DNA from: Cinnamomum chago
Lineage: Eukaryota > Streptophyta > Magnoliopsida > Laurales > Lauraceae
DNA length: 64,000 bases
NCBI GenBank assembly: GCA_038049695.1
Contig: CP142461.1
Coordinates: 36,784,501 to 36,848,500, forward strand
Direction of reading: 5' to 3'
The first letter of the stretch is position 1. The number at the start of each line of letters is the position of its first letter. Below are positions 32,546 to 44,599 of this stretch, piece by piece. The notes beneath the pieces were generated by a model. That model saw nothing but the letters and a program-made list of their open reading frames with translations, ran no database searches and was not told where the DNA came from. A program made the translations under genes and the position numbers.

Positions 32546-32673
32546 AATCTGTTCTCAGGACGCGGTTTTCAACTGGGAACAACGTGCTGAGATGGCAGGC
32601 GCCCATTGACAAAATTCCAAAAGTCCCCAAAATACCCTCGCATTAAACCCCAAAATCCATCCAACCCTCTCCT

Positions 32674-32684
32674 TATATATAAAA
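32674..32684 (+). promoter_or_regulatory. TATA box of the DnaJ-like gene
   Basis: TATATATAAAA, 81 bp upstream of the ATG at 32765. It implies transcription start near 32710 and a 5' leader of roughly 55 nt rich in CT and A, typical of plant genes. Confidence 0.6.
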
Positions 32685-32764
32685 CCAAAAGTCCGCACTC
32701 ACATCACACATCTCCAAAACCGCTTTCTTTCTCCTCCAGAGAAAAAAAAAAAACGCCTCTTCAA

Positions 32765-33160
32765 ATGACCGGAACCCTAGCCTTCCCCTCCTCCGCCGTC
32801 CGATTCCCCACCTCCTCCTCCCCCACGTTCCGCGCCCGACGGAACCCCACCATCGTCGCCTTCGCCTCCACCGTCGAAGCCAGAAAAGCCGCGAATCTAT
32901 ACGAGGTCCTCCGAATCGAGAAGACCGCTTCCCATACCGAGATCAAAACCGCTTACCGGAATCTCGCGAAGCGGTTTCATCCGGACGGGGGATCGGACGG
33001 CCGAGATTTCATGGAGATCCACGAGGCCTACTCCACGCTCTCGGATCCGACCGCCAGGTCTCTCTACGATCGTTCGATCGCTTCTGCCGGCCGGTTTAGA
33101 TTCGCCGCGTCGGAAAACCGCTTTCAGACGAGAAGGTGGGAAACCGATCAGTGCTGGTAG
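32765..33160 (+). CDS. ATJ11-like: Chloroplast J-domain protein, DnaJ-11 (AtJ11)-like
   Basis: Intronless, 131 aa. Residues 1 to about 42 are Ser/Thr/Arg-rich with few acidic residues, as in a plastid transit peptide. The J domain spans about residues 44-103 ('[20 protein letters not shown]' onward), with the HPD motif intact at 72-74 that stimulates Hsp70 ATPase, and '[17 protein letters not shown]' at its end. The C-terminus 'RRWETDQCW' is characteristic of the small stromal AtJ11/DJC group. It lacks the G/F and zinc-finger regions of full DnaJ, as that group does. The start at 32765 is preferred over upstream in-frame codons because it follows the TATA box and begins the transit peptide; coding GC content rises sharply there. 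Predicted role: co-chaperone of plastid Hsp70. This is the only clearly intact host gene here. Confidence 0.92.
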   Translation: MTGTLAFPSSAVRFPTSSSPTFRARRNPTIVAFASTVEARKAANLYEVLRIEKTASHTEIKTAYRNLAKRFHPDGGSDGRDFMEIHEAYSTLSDPTARSLYDRSIASAGRFRFAASENRFQTRRWETDQCW

Positions 33161-33169
33161 GAGGGCTTT

Positions 33170-34720
33170 GTCTTGTTTTTTTTGACACGTGTGGTGATGC
33201 TATTCGGTCTTGCCTGCCACCTGTATATATTTGGCTGACGTGGCGTCAATGGCATTTTGTGTAATATTTGGGAATACCAGCGGAGTGGATTGTAATTTTC
33301 TTTTTCCTGACTCTGCCTGTTGCAGGATAGTAAATATCTCTCCTCCTTTTTGGAGCATCTGATTTTGAAAAAAGTTTGTAGTTCTGTCTGGAAATTTTGA
33401 CTCTGTGAATTTGATGCTAATTGATCTACCGTTAAAATATACACGTGGGACGCGATTAGCTGCTCTAACCCCACTGGTTTTGATCTAGAAAAGGCCCTTC
33501 ATTGATCTGATTGGTGCAATGTTGATTTTGATGTGTTTGGATAGGAAGAGAAATGGACGGTCTAGATTCCTTGCTTGGATTAGTGGCTGTGGTATGAATA
33601 TGATGGTTGAGTCCAACTCGATCGGATGGAGAGGATTGGTCCGCAGTTTTGGATGGTTTACCAAACTGGGCTTTGCGTGGGAAGGGGATAACGCCATAAC
33701 GGGGGCGGTTAACGTAAGCCTCAGGAGCAACTGAATTTGTACTCTCGATCGGGAAGGACCCACAAAAACAATTGTGGGCCCCTTGTTTTGATTGTTTTGT
33801 TTTTTTAATACTAGGAAGAAGTTGAGCTCTGGATGGGGATTGGGGATCAGATCTGTTTTAAACATTTAAACGGGAAATCTCCAATTTTTTGCATATGTAA
33901 AACACATTATCATGTTCGTCTAAATTATCAGTTTCAAGTTTATTAGATGGTTTTTGTGTATTCCGAGATTTTAATAATATTTTTGACAGAATTCATAAGA
34001 TTCATGATAATCAGCTTCAAGTCCCAAGGTGTATTAGTTCAATAAATAAATTTAATTGTTTGGATTGGAAATATGGGGCTTGCACAATAGAAGTTAAAGG
34101 TGGTGATAAGGCCACTCTAATGTCCCCCCATTGTATAATTAATAAAAAGATATGCGTATTACGGCCTGTTGATGAAAGTATATTAGTCCTAATCTCGCCT
34201 TAGAACCTGAAATGACCCGTCAAAGATTCAAAATAGCGTAGGTTTCTTAAGTTGGACTCATTTAATTTGCAGGTCAAGGGTTGAATGTATTGCGTTGTGG
34301 ACTAGAAGATATGTCACCACATTTTGTTGTTCTCTTGAATTGTCTTGAATGGCAGGAGCTAAGTCTCTTTCAATCAAACTTGATGGAGCTCATTTAGGGC
34401 TCCACTGATAATGGAATTTAGGGGGATGGAAAGAGATATCTTGGATGGCCCATAATCAAGTTTGGGGTCAATTTCATCCCTTTTAACCCTTCATCTATGG
34501 CTCACAAATTTAACAACTTTATATTAAAGAAAATATTTAATCTTCAATCCAACGGTCCAACCGATTCACACCACGGAAAACTCGATGGATCTAGTGTAAT
34601 TAAGGGGGTACCATGCGTCTATATGTTTGGATGGGTCATAAAGCTGGCCTCACTATATTGCCCTCACCGTAATATGGAAAGTGATAGACGCATATGAATA
34701 TTTTCATATGTATATTTATA
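33170..34720. other. 3' flank of the DnaJ gene and AT-rich intergenic DNA
   Basis: A G-box core CACGTG lies in 'gacacgtgtgg' (33184-33194) downstream of the stop. No further gene is seen. The frames at 33485-33865 and 34497-34697 have no domain features. Confidence 0.4.
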
Positions 34721-35378
34721 TATTATGGGGAGCGCTAGATAGTGCCCGAGCATTTTTTAGGAGAAAATGCCCCTCCGAGTTGAGCCCACTGGGATGCCTA
34801 ATGATCATGAAAGTCCATTAGATGGAAAGATCTATATAAGACCTATCTATATGTGAGATTTTGACTCCATAAGATTATCCTAACATTTTTAAAGCATTGT
34901 TCATAATTTCAATCAATGGTGAGGAAAGTTGGATGAGTATCAAATTTGGACTTGTGACTATACGGACGGAAGTGTAAAATGGGTCATGCCGGCACAAATT
35001 GGCCAGCTGGGGTCCTCTAGCACGACCCACAACATGACATTTGTCGTGTCGTGCCAACCCACGTGCCAGCCAGCCCATATGCCCCTCCCTTAATTATTAT
35101 TATTTTTTTAGATTTTTCTATATTTAATAAAAGGGACTTTATGGGGACTTTAGCTTTTTTAACTTGAAATAAAGCTAAAATTAATAAAATAAATGCACAA
35201 ATGAAAAACTAAATTTGAGTTATTTTTATTTTTCGAAATAAGATAAATACACAAACTTTAATAAAATAATTATTTTATAAAATGGGGCCAGACTGGGTCG
35301 TGTCGTGACCTACGCGGGCACCAAGCAAATCCTGCCCATTTGTCGTGCCGGGCCCAACCCAATATACACCCTTATGTG

Positions 35379-36563
35379 CAAGGGTGTCAAAGGCCGACTG
35401 GGCCGAGCCTAGGGTTGTCCTTACCTACCCTCAATATATGCAGGGTTGGGCCATAGTGGGCCAAAGCCCTAGGAGGCCTAGCACTACTTAGGCCCTTATC
35501 TAACCCTCAAGGGCCAGGGTCGGGCCTCAAAACTAGAAAACCATTTTTTTTTATACTGTTACCAAGTATCAGAGTGTCAACCGAGTGCTCTCTTGTCTAA
35601 CCTCTATTGTGAAAGACTCACTAAGAAAATGTTTAGAGAATAGAAGTTGTCTCTAAAAACTTTCTTTTATTCGATAACGTTCTACATGCTTTAGTGACCT
35701 AGGTTGTAGGCGTAAGGTTTTTTTTTTTATTATGTCAAAGAAGGAAATTGGTTAAAGAATTTGTTCTATCTCACACCTTTCGCAACAATTTTCATGTACC
35801 AAATCATTCTAACAGATAAACTGATATAACTATTAATGTTCTTGGATTCTAGTCACAAAAATAAATGCACGTAAAAAAATCATGATTGTTTTAAATTTTA
35901 GATAATCTGGGATTATAATTATCTAATTAAAAGGATATTTGGACCACCTTGTATCCTTGAAGTTCCATGCACATACAAACGAACTTTATAAATTAGTTGG
36001 CATCCCAAGTTACTTTATAGGAAAAGTTTACCCTGATGAACATGAGTACACCCCCTTTTGCATTAGCAATAATATATAAAATTAATATAAAAATATATAG
36101 ATAAGAAATAATAAAACTAGAAGAAAGGGATGGAGAGAAACTGCGCAACACTTATTTGTTTATACATTAAGTATAATACATAACTTTAATAATTAAATAG
36201 AGAAGAAATGAATCAAGTATGTGTGTATTTTTTCTTAGGGCATTTTATAATGGACACGGGGCTATAAAATTACCTTGGCTTCCCCATTTTTATTACTGCT
36301 AAGTGACTGTTATAAAGGTATTTTAGTATATATTTACATATATAAATATATATTATATAAAATAAAGAAGAGTTGGAGGGCTAGGGTTAGGGTTAGGCCG
36401 GGCTAGCACTGTCCAAGCCTGACCCTCAAATTTCAGGGCCTGCAAAAAATTGTCCAAGCCCGACCCTATTTCCTTTCCTTAGAAACAAAAGCCCTCATTT
36501 TAAGGGCATTTTAGGGTCGGGTCGGGCCGGGCCCCATTTCTTAGGGCCAAATTGACAGGCCTA
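35379..36563. mobile_element. Nonautonomous hAT-type element
   Basis: Starts CAAGGGTGTCAA and ends, in complement, TAGGCCTGTCAA, of the YAGGGGTGTCAA type found on plant hAT elements. The 8-bp TSD is CTTATGTG (35371-35378) / CTTATGCG (36564-36571), 7 of 8 matching. 1185 bp; subterminal regions are rich in 'gggccgggcc', the interior is AT-rich, and there is no transposase. Confidence 0.7.
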
Positions 36564-36610
36564 CTTATGCGTATGAAAAGACTATATTGACTCAAGGTGG
36601 GCCCCATGAC

Positions 36611-36614
<4 letters not shown>

Positions 36615-36685
<71 letters not shown>
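36615..36685. repeat. (GA)n microsatellite
   Basis: About 35 uninterrupted GA units within repeat R2 copy 1. Open frames made of Ser-Leu repeats on the complement are artefacts. Confidence 0.95.
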
Positions 36686-36690
<5 letters not shown>

Positions 36691-37143
36691 TAGGCAGAAA
36701 AGGGGGCATTTTTAAAATGGAGCATTTTGAAGAATTCTCTATATAAAGGCTCGCTCGAAAACTCCCAGGAGTTATTTTTCCAAAAATGCCCCTCCTAGTG
36801 GGGCCCACTACTATATATTATAACCATAAAATGCCAATGGATGGAAAGATATGGACGAGATCTACCTATTTTTAAAACTTTAACTCCATTAGATCATCCA
36901 AACACCTTGATGGCTTTAGAGGCATCATTTTCTTAGGATTTCAATCCAACGGTGAGCAAAAGTTGCATGGGTATCAAACTTGGATTTGTGATAATTTATT
37001 GGGAGACGGGGGTAGTGTGTGTGAAAAGATTGGATTGGCTGAAGGTGGGCTCTATGCCCTACAAATATAAGAAAGTAAAAAATGAGACTTTTTAAAATGG
37101 GGAGTTTTTGAGAATTCATATATATATATATATATATATATAT

Positions 37144-37292
37144 CGGATATGCTCTTGTGAGAGTTACTCTTACGGTAATATGAGAGTAAGGGGTGGTGAC
37201 ACTCACATTTAGGCCGTTGACATTAGATATGGATGTGAGGGTCTCATCCTTACTCTCATAGTACAGTGAGAGTAACTCTTAAAAGAGCATAT
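37144..37292. mobile_element. Foldback MITE, family M-gamma, copy 2
   Basis: Arms 'ggatatgctcttgtgagag' / complement 'aaatatgctcttttaagag', then 'tatgagagtaagg' in both arms. The loop 'ggccgttgacattagatatg' resembles that of 30557-30703. It starts immediately after a (TA)n run (37119-37142). Confidence 0.72.
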
Positions 37293-37299
37293 TTGTTTT

Positions 37300-38590
37300 C
37301 ATTTTAATAAGAAAAGAGTGATTAAAAGAAATTGGGAATTGGATTTCCTAGAGGATCGTCTTGGGCAAAATCTTCAAACGACTTCAAATTGGCTATCCTT
37401 GGGTCAATTCTTTTAGTATTCCGAAAGTTATATTGGTCCTCAAAATTGAGAATTTTTGGATTTCAAATGCTTTATTATTATTATTATTATTATAAGGTAC
37501 TGAAATTCACTCATCCACACCCGCTACACATATGTCTAATTATTTGAGCAATAGCAAGAGATAAACCTTTTCAAAAGCTACTGCACATGGAAACACTAGA
37601 GAACTAGAAACAAACAACAACTGAAGAATTTAAGATTTTTCAATAGAAATCTCCCAATTCCAACAGTGTCACGCAATCAAATAGGCTCCAAAGGGCAAGA
37701 AGAAGCATTTTTTCATAATACATCATGAATAATCAAGACATAAGACAAAAATCTCACGAGCTGGAGATGATGTTGTACTTCAAGATCTATATAAAGAATC
37801 TTAAGATACAAAAAATAGAAAAAAAAGTAGCTTATATATTTTCTTAAGATATGAAACATAGAAAAAACAATATAACTATTTTAAGGTAAATCTCCTCAAG
37901 ATGCCATGACAATTTCATCTTAATGATGTTCTAGAAACAATGCGACGAAATTAGGTTGTGATAATGTTTTTGACCTAGTCTTCACGCAACCATTCTTGTA
38001 GAAAGTTGAAAATGCTACCATAGAAGCAATCAGCATATTCTATCTTAATGCAGTTTGTTCAACCTTGTTACTTTCAAGCTCCTGTCAACTGCCAAAAATC
38101 TAATCTTGGCCCCAAATTTGATCTTGACCTTCCAGCATCATCCACCTTGACTAAACCTCGATCAAGATCAAAATTTGGATTGTGTTATGGTGGATGAGTG
38201 CAGGAAGTTTGAATTAAGTGCAGAATGATTGCTTGAACGTACATGTTTGCATTGCTATATGACGGTGGAGACTGAAAGTCATGCATAGCCCTTGTGTAGG
38301 TTCTGCGGGTAAAAATTCTACGTCATCTCCTGTTTAATTGCTTTCCACTTTTATGGGAAGTGATGGAGCAAAGACAAAGGGACAATGTTGATATTTTGCA
38401 CATCAGCTTGTAGCTCGGCTGGTGAGCATCTCTCTTCCAGAAAAATAACCAAAAATCAATCACTGAATTTAGCGCTAAGGGTGAGACTTGGGTGAGTGCG
38501 TGTGGGTTGGATTTGTGAGTACTTCATAAAAAAAAAAAACATTAATGTTTTAATCTAAGCCTATGTGTGGGGTCATTTCGTAATTACAGA
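37300..38590. other. No gene seen; AT-rich intergenic DNA
   Basis: A short (TTA)n run lies at 37471-37491. No domain-bearing frames. GC content rises abruptly at about 38595 where the gypsy LTR starts. Confidence 0.4.
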
Positions 38591-38594
38591 TTTA

Positions 38595-39231
38595 TGTGGG
38601 GCCGCTCTCCAATTTTAGGATTATCCCCGGTCTTGGTGTTGGGCCAGCTCGGCAGAAGCGCCAGTTCAGGGAAGCACGGAGCCTATCTCGGTGGCCACGT
38701 CTGTGGGTGCTCACCTCGGTCTCGGTCTTAGCTTGATCTCGGCCTCCTTTCACTCAGCCATAAATGCGCTGCCATGACGGTGGACGGCGAACTGACAAAT
38801 AGAGTGGGCGCCGGACCTAGATAAGTGGCACGCCTTATCTCAAGGTCACGTCCATAGGTATAGGGGGATGGTCCGATGGGATGTTCCCTTTTTACCTACC
38901 CCCGTTCAGGAGAGAAGGTACATACTGATGGGACTCCCATCCCTCCCTGAGGGATCCAGTCCAATGATGACTCTCACGTCTTTAAATACATGGAGAAAAG
39001 CCATATAAGGTACGCAACAAGCCTGTCCCCCATACTCCTTCCTCGTTCTCCCTCAGCTATCAAACTAACTCAGGCATCGGAGCGCATTCGGCTGCCAACA
39101 ACCAAGGGCTCTGACCTTTGTTTTTCCTTTCAGATCACCAGAGGCCGATCCCTTCCCGTAATCTTCCCAAGATCACCAAACTGAGAGTTCAATCCTCTTT
39201 TAACTAAGTCCGTAATTTTTAGGCACTTACA
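38595..39231 (+). mobile_element. 5' LTR of Ty3/gypsy element, forward half of a head-to-head chimera
   Basis: The right edge is firm: '..aggcacttaca' at 39231, then PBS TTGGCGTCGTCTGTGGGA from 39233. The left edge, TGTGGGGCCG.. near 38595, is set by comparison with the opposite-strand LTR at 43828-44590, which starts TGTGTGGGGGC. Shared internal landmarks are 'ggctctgacctttg..ctttcag'-like sequence. A TATA-like 'tctttaaataca' lies near 38969. The two LTRs are related but clearly diverged. Confidence 0.6.
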
Positions 39232-39232
39232 G

Positions 39233-42084
39233 TTGGCGTCGTCTGTGGGAACATGATCTTAACTAAAACCTTTACAAAAGTCATGCCCGAAAACCAAATA
39301 CGGCGGCGAGGGGTCGTCAAAGTCCCGAAGAGTGTCATCTTTTCCTCCGCCGGAACAACCCCCATTTCCTACTTCCAGAACCGCCCACTGGCGTTCGCTC
39401 TGCTCTTCTTCCCCCTTCGGGACCAACGGAGGTTCTCCCCGTCCTGCAGGGGCTATCGGGGATTTCCCTCCAGAGAAAGTCCGGAGGAAAATCCGGTCCC
39501 GTGTACGCGAAGGGTGTTTTCCAGTCGGACTCCTCATCCAGACCTGTGACGACACTCCCCCAGCGTGACGACCGCCATGAGGCTCCTCACCCCCTCGATG
39601 ATCAGCCACCCAGGGGCCCACAGCAGAACGTCTCCCCGTCGGATCTTCGACGGCGAGGCAAAACCCCTGTCAGGGCAAAATCTCATCACTCCCATCATCG
39701 CACTCACAATGACGATCAATCCTTTCATCGAGCTCGTGAAGAAGAATATGACCCCCTATTTGAAGAGCTCGACGCCCAGAATCGAGTCCTCCAAGAAAAT
39801 GAGGAGTTGGTTCGTCACCTCCAAGAGCAGCTCAAGATGAATGAAAGGAGGACTCGTATTCCACCTCCCAGATGACAGCAGAACCGTCCGGGCAGCCGAG
39901 ACTTGAGGCAGGTCCTCAACGACAGAAGAAGGAATCGCTGCGAAGAAGAAGGCTCAAGCAGCAGCCACCTACCTAACAACCTTGGGGGATCGAGTCGCAA
40001 GCCAGAGTCCCCGAGGCCAGAGAACATGACGGGCCTGAGGGAACTGCTCGATCACTACGTCAAACAAGAGGTCCAGGCTCGGATGGCCGAGATCGGTTTC
40101 ACCCGAGACCAAACTGAGGCCTGTGATGCAGAAGACCAGGGCATGTCCCCCTTCTCCTAGGAAATAAAAGACTTCTCTCTTACCGAGAGATTCAGCATCC
40201 CGAGATTCGTCCTCTATGACGGGACCTCGGACCCAGAAGCGCACCTGCGACATTTCACTCAGCGGATGTCGGTCTGGGGGGATGTCGGCCACCTAAATTG
40301 CAGGGTCTTCTCCTCAAGCTTAGGCGACCTCCCACTCCGATGGTTCTGCGCGATCCCTTCTAGGTCGGTCACGAACTGGCGGCAGCTCCGAAGCTCCTTT
40401 ATCAAGAAGTTCCAAGCGCACCGTGTCATCCCGAAGACAGGTGGCAACCTCATGGCGATCCGGATGAAAGACGGTGAAAGTATCACTGCATTCACCAGGA
40501 GATTCTGGACGATTTATAGCCAGATCACGGACGCCAATGATGACGTCACCATCATGTGCTTCCGGCAGGCCTTACTCCCAGGTAATGAGCTCCAAAAAGA
40601 CCTGGTCCGGACTCCCGTGACCACGATGAAGGCGCTGATGGCGAGGGTGAATCAGTACATTGAGCAGGAAGAGGAGAAGCTCGTGGCAAGGAGCGGTTCG
40701 GACTCCCGCAAAAGGGCCAAACCTCCAGAGGAGAAGAGTTGTTCTCCAAACAAAGGCCAGATAAGAAGAGGGCCACCACCAGTTCTGCGTCCTTCTCGAC
40801 CTTCGTCTCGGGTAGCAGCAAGAGACTGAAGCTCAAGCCTACCAGGCCGGCCGGAGATCCTTACAGGCCGGCCGGAGATCCTTACAGGGCCGTTAACGTT
40901 GTCTTCGGGAGCCCATCTACAGACTCCTCGGCAAAATCAAAGCAGGACCTTATTTCCAATGGCCGCACCCGATGAGGGGCGACCCATCTACCCGAGATCG
41001 GAGCAAAAACTGCTCTTACCACAAGTAGCACGGGCACATGACCGAAGACTGCATGCATGGCTCTGAAGTCTCATCTCGAGAAGCTCGTCAGGGACGGGCA
41101 CCTTCGAGAGTACATCAAGGAAGGGGAGAGGATCAACCAGCTCAACAGCGCGCCCTACCCAGTGATGACCAGGACAACGACGAGCCGGCAGGTATCATCA
41201 ACGTCATTCACCTGGCCCCCGCTCCCAATGGGGGAAGTACCCAAGCTCGGTCAGAGGCCAGGAGGGCTGCCCATGGCAAACAAGTGATGTCGGCCGAACA
41301 AGAGCCTGCACCAAAGAAAACTAGAAAAGAAAAGCACAAGATCTGGTTCTCGGACAAGGACCTAGGAGGGGTCCAACTCCCCCATAATGACGCACTCACC
41401 CTCACCTTGCGGCTGAACAATTACACCATGAAGCGCGTCCTTATAGATCCGGGGAGTTCGTCCGAGATCCTCTACTTCAGCTGTTTCAAGCAGCTTGGCC
41501 TGACAGAGTCCGACCTGCAGGAAGCCCGCGTCCCCTTAGTAGGCTTCAGCGCCAAGCCAGTGTACCCCAAAGGGAGGATCTCGCTTGAAGTCCGAATAGG
41601 GGGCGCCACGAAGATGGCCGACTTTATGGTAGTGGACGCACCATCCCCTTTTAACGTAATAATGGGACGAAGTTGGCTGCATACAATGGAGGCAGTACCC
41701 TCCACCCTTCACCATAAGCTTAAGTTTCCCCTAGAGGAGGCCTGAAGGGCGATCGAGATAGTAACCGTGCGGGGAGATCAGCAGATGGTTAGACAGTGCC
41801 TTACGGCCATAATGCCAGATGAGACGGAGCCACAACGAGTACATATGGCCAAACTCGAGGATGTCGGTCGATCAGCAGAGCAGAAGAGCGTAGAAAAACT
41901 CACCGAGGTCAGGATCAATTCCGATGACCCCGAGCGGTATTTCCTGCTGGGAAGCGAACTCGCCGACAACGAGAGGTCCGAACTGCTCGACTTCCTACTG
42001 CAGAATAAGGACGTCTTCGCCTGAACTCCATATGAGATGCCGGGGGTTGACACCGGAGTCATGAGCCACAAGCTAAACGTTGAT
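39233..42084 (+). pseudogene. Gypsy gag-protease remnant, truncated before reverse transcriptase
   Basis: Gag lies in one frame with in-frame stops across 39501-40829: 'EEEGSSSSHLPNN', then 'FSLTERFSIPRFVLYDGTSD', 'PLRWFCAIPSRSVTNW' and 'LMARVNQYIEQEEEK', typical of plant gypsy capsid. After frameshifts come the remains of the zinc-knuckle region and 'MALKSHLEKLVRDGHLREYI'. The retropepsin domain is in 41038-41745: 'VLIDPGSSSEILYF' (active-site Asp present in D-P-G-S) and 'FNVIMGRSWLHTM'. The linker to RT ends 'TPYEMPGVDTGVMSHKLNVD', then the sequence switches strand. A 21-bp unit encoding 'RPAGDPY' is duplicated at about 40850-40885. Stops include TGA at 39873 (CGA origin likely) and TAG at 40158. 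Confidence 0.82.
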
Positions 42085-43827
42085 AATGCCCTCTGCCTCG
42101 TCACTATCCTGATCCTCTTCAAGTTGGCGCTGGTGAGTTCGGTTAACCCTTCCACCCTCCTTGATGTAATCTTTCAGGTGCCCATCCTTGACAAGCTTCT
42201 CGAAATGGGACTTGAGGGCCACATAGTCCTCGGTCCTGTGCCCATTCTGCTTATGGTAGGTACAGAACTTGCCCTGATCCCGGGTGGATGGACCACCTTT
42301 CATTGGCTGCGCCCATTGGAAGTAGGGCTCCGTCTTGATCTTGCTGAGGAGTTTATAGATGGGCTCCTTGAAGATTGTGTTTACACCCCTGTAGGAATTG
42401 ACGGCCGACTTGACTGGCTTAAACTTCGACTTCCTGTTGCCCCCAGAGGTGGAGGCCGAGAAGGTTACCAAGCTTGTTGAGGCCTTCTTCCTGTCTGGTT
42501 CCCTTTTGGAGAATTTTTTGTCTCCTCTGGGGGGCCGGTCTTCTTACGAGTGGCCGAAGCTTTCATAAGCTCGGGCCTCATCTTCTTCTTACTCAATGAA
42601 CTGGTTCACCCTAGCCATTAATGCTTTCATTGTGACTACGGGGGACCGGACTAGGTCTTTGTGGAGATCATTGCCGGGGAGCAGAGCTTGCTGGAAGCAC
42701 ATGATGGCGATGCCATCTTTGGCGTCTTTTATTTGGCTATAGATTGTTCAGAATCTTTTGGCGAATTGAGTAACATTTTCAGTCCGCCTCATCCGGATTA
42801 CCATGAGGTTGCCACCTGTCTTTGGGATGACTCGGTGCGCTTGAAACTTCTCGACGAAGGAGTTCCGGAGTTGCTGCTAGCTCAAAACCGATCCCTCTGA
42901 AAGTGCGCAGAACCATCTGAGGGGGAGGTTGCCAAACTGGAGGAGAAGACTCTACAGTTCAAGTGGTTGATGTTGCCCCAGACCGACATTCGCTGGGTGA
43001 AGTGTCGAAGATGCAATACGGGATCCGAGGTCCGTCTTAGAGGACGAATCTCGGGATACTGAATCTCTCAGGGAGAGAGAAGTCCTTTATCTCCTGAGAG
43101 AAAAGAGACATGCCCTAGTCCTCTGCGTCGTAGGGTCCAGTCGGTCCCGGACGAGGCCGACTTCTGCCATCTTATCCTAGACCGCCTGCTTGACATGGTG
43201 GTCAAGCCATTCTCTCAGGTTTCCACCATTCTCTAGCTCCTGTCATGATCTTCTCGAGTCTCCATGGAAATGGCTGCTGCTCGAACCTTCTTCGTCACCT
43301 CGTTCTCTTCTTTTATTGGCCAGGACTTGCCTTAAGTTCTGATCAGCCGAGGGGGTTGGGTTTCGTCTGGGGGATGGTACTCGGGCTATCCTGTTTTCTT
43401 TGAGTTGCCTTTTGTGCCGACGAATCAGCTCATCCTGCTCTTGGATGATAAGGTTCTGGGACTCGGTATCAGCAACGAGGGCGTTGTAGTCACCACCATT
43501 GTTAGCCCGATGAGGAGACTTGCCCACCGACACCGTGAAAGCTCCTTCTACACTCAACACTGCAGACTTTCCGCGATATCTCCTTTGCGGGGGGGATCTT
43601 GGAGTGGCAGAGGTTGTGATTGGAATGGCGGAGGTTGTGATTCTAGTAGCGGAGGTTGTGACTCTAGTTACGGAAACAATGGTGGCGGGAATGGGTACTC
43701 CGATGGTGGCACCGGAGGCGGTAATGATGAGTCTTTTCGGGATTTCGACGTACCTTCACCGTTTTTGGTCTTTGGAGGCATGGCTTTTACAGATTTGGTT
43801 TAATGTTTTCCCACAGACGGCGCCAAT
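42076..43827 (-). pseudogene. Second gypsy gag remnant in opposite orientation
   Basis: Read on the minus strand from the PBS (complement of 'cccacagacggcgccaa', 43811-43827). Gag N-terminal part: 43560-43243 with 'DELIRRHKRQLKENRIARVP' and 'RRERGDEEGSSSSHF'. The capsid region is decayed through 43240-42500. The C-terminal part is 42471-42073: 'NTIFKEPIYKLLSKIKTEPY', 'CTYHKQNGHRTEDYVALKSH' (knuckle Cys changed to Tyr), ending 'DSDEAEGIINV'. It meets the forward copy tail-to-tail at 42076-42084. It is a different subfamily member from the forward copy, judging by protein divergence. Confidence 0.78.
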
Positions 43828-44590
43828 TGTAAGTGCTTAAATATTACGAACTTGAATAAATGTATGTTTAGTTTGTGATGTTGTTGTAAAGATCCTTTGG
43901 GAAAGATTAACCGCCTGGGACCTGAAAGGGAAGGAGGAAGAGAAAGGTCAAAGGCCTGGGCTGCTGTCAGCTAGAGGCACTCTGAAGCCTAAGTTAGTGC
44001 AATCACTAGACAAAGGATGGATGAGTAATGAAAAAGAGAGAGTGCAGAGTAGGGGCGTATATGATAGTCTGTGTTTTGTAGATTTACCTCATGGATATAT
44101 ATAGAGATGAGTCTCTCCCATGGAGGTAGGTAGAGGCACTGTCCCATCGCCCCACGCCATGCTTCCTTAATGGCGGTAGGTGGGGAAATGTCCTATCGGA
44201 TCATGCGCTGAATCCTCGTATTAATGTGGACGTGATTGCTTGATAAGGCTAGCCCCTAATCATAGTCCGACGCTCATCTTGTCTGTCAGTATGCTTTGTA
44301 GCGTAGCCGTAGCTTTATGGGGTGAAATTATGACCTTGTACTTATCCTAGTTGGCAATGCCGAGCTGAGAATGATGTCGAGATGGACTTGTCCTGGCACT
44401 GTTTGCCGAGACCGAGATGAGGCTAACTGGTACCTTTACCGAAGCTCAAGTTGGATGCCAGTCGGTACTGTTGCCGAGCTAAATGTATCATGTACTCCTA
44501 CCAAGCTTGGATACCGAAACTAAGATAAGGCAAGTCGGTAATGTTACCGGGATTAGCGTAATCCTGTTCTTTAGGGAAAGCCCCCACACA
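43828..44590 (-). mobile_element. 5' LTR of the reverse gypsy half
   Basis: On the minus strand it starts TGTGTGGGGGC (44590) and ends '..AGCACTTACA' (43828), directly before PBS TTGGCGCCGTCTGTGGG. A TATA-like 'tctatatatat' occurs on the minus strand near 44105-44095. No 5-bp TSD is seen between the outer edges of this LTR and the one at 38595, as expected if the locus is a chimera. Confidence 0.7.
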
Positions 44591-44599
44591 AAAATCACT

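Larger units (their letters stand above)
34730..37135. repeat. Repeat R2, two tandemly arranged copies, the first split by nested elements
   Basis: 34730-34975 ('aaaatgcccctcc', 'gatggaaagat', 'tatcaaatttggacttgtga') matches 36770-36990, and 36564-36760 ('gaaaagactatattgact', 'cattttgaagaattct') matches 37020-37135. Copy 1 is therefore 34730-34975 plus 36564-36760, with about 1.6 kb of insertions between, and copy 2 is about 36760-37135. 34976-35372 looks like another GC-rich nonautonomous hAT-type insertion ('tcgtgccgggccc' termini), but its edges are unclear. No coding capacity. Confidence 0.5.

Noticed and set aside
36375..36395. 'agggttagggttagg' resembling telomere repeat
   Set aside because: Only two units, not the plant TTTAGGG form, and inside a GC-rich nonautonomous hAT-type element.
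42037..42480. 147-codon + strand frame after the gypsy junction
   Set aside because: The minus strand at the same place encodes recognisable gag C-terminus; the + frame is its shadow.
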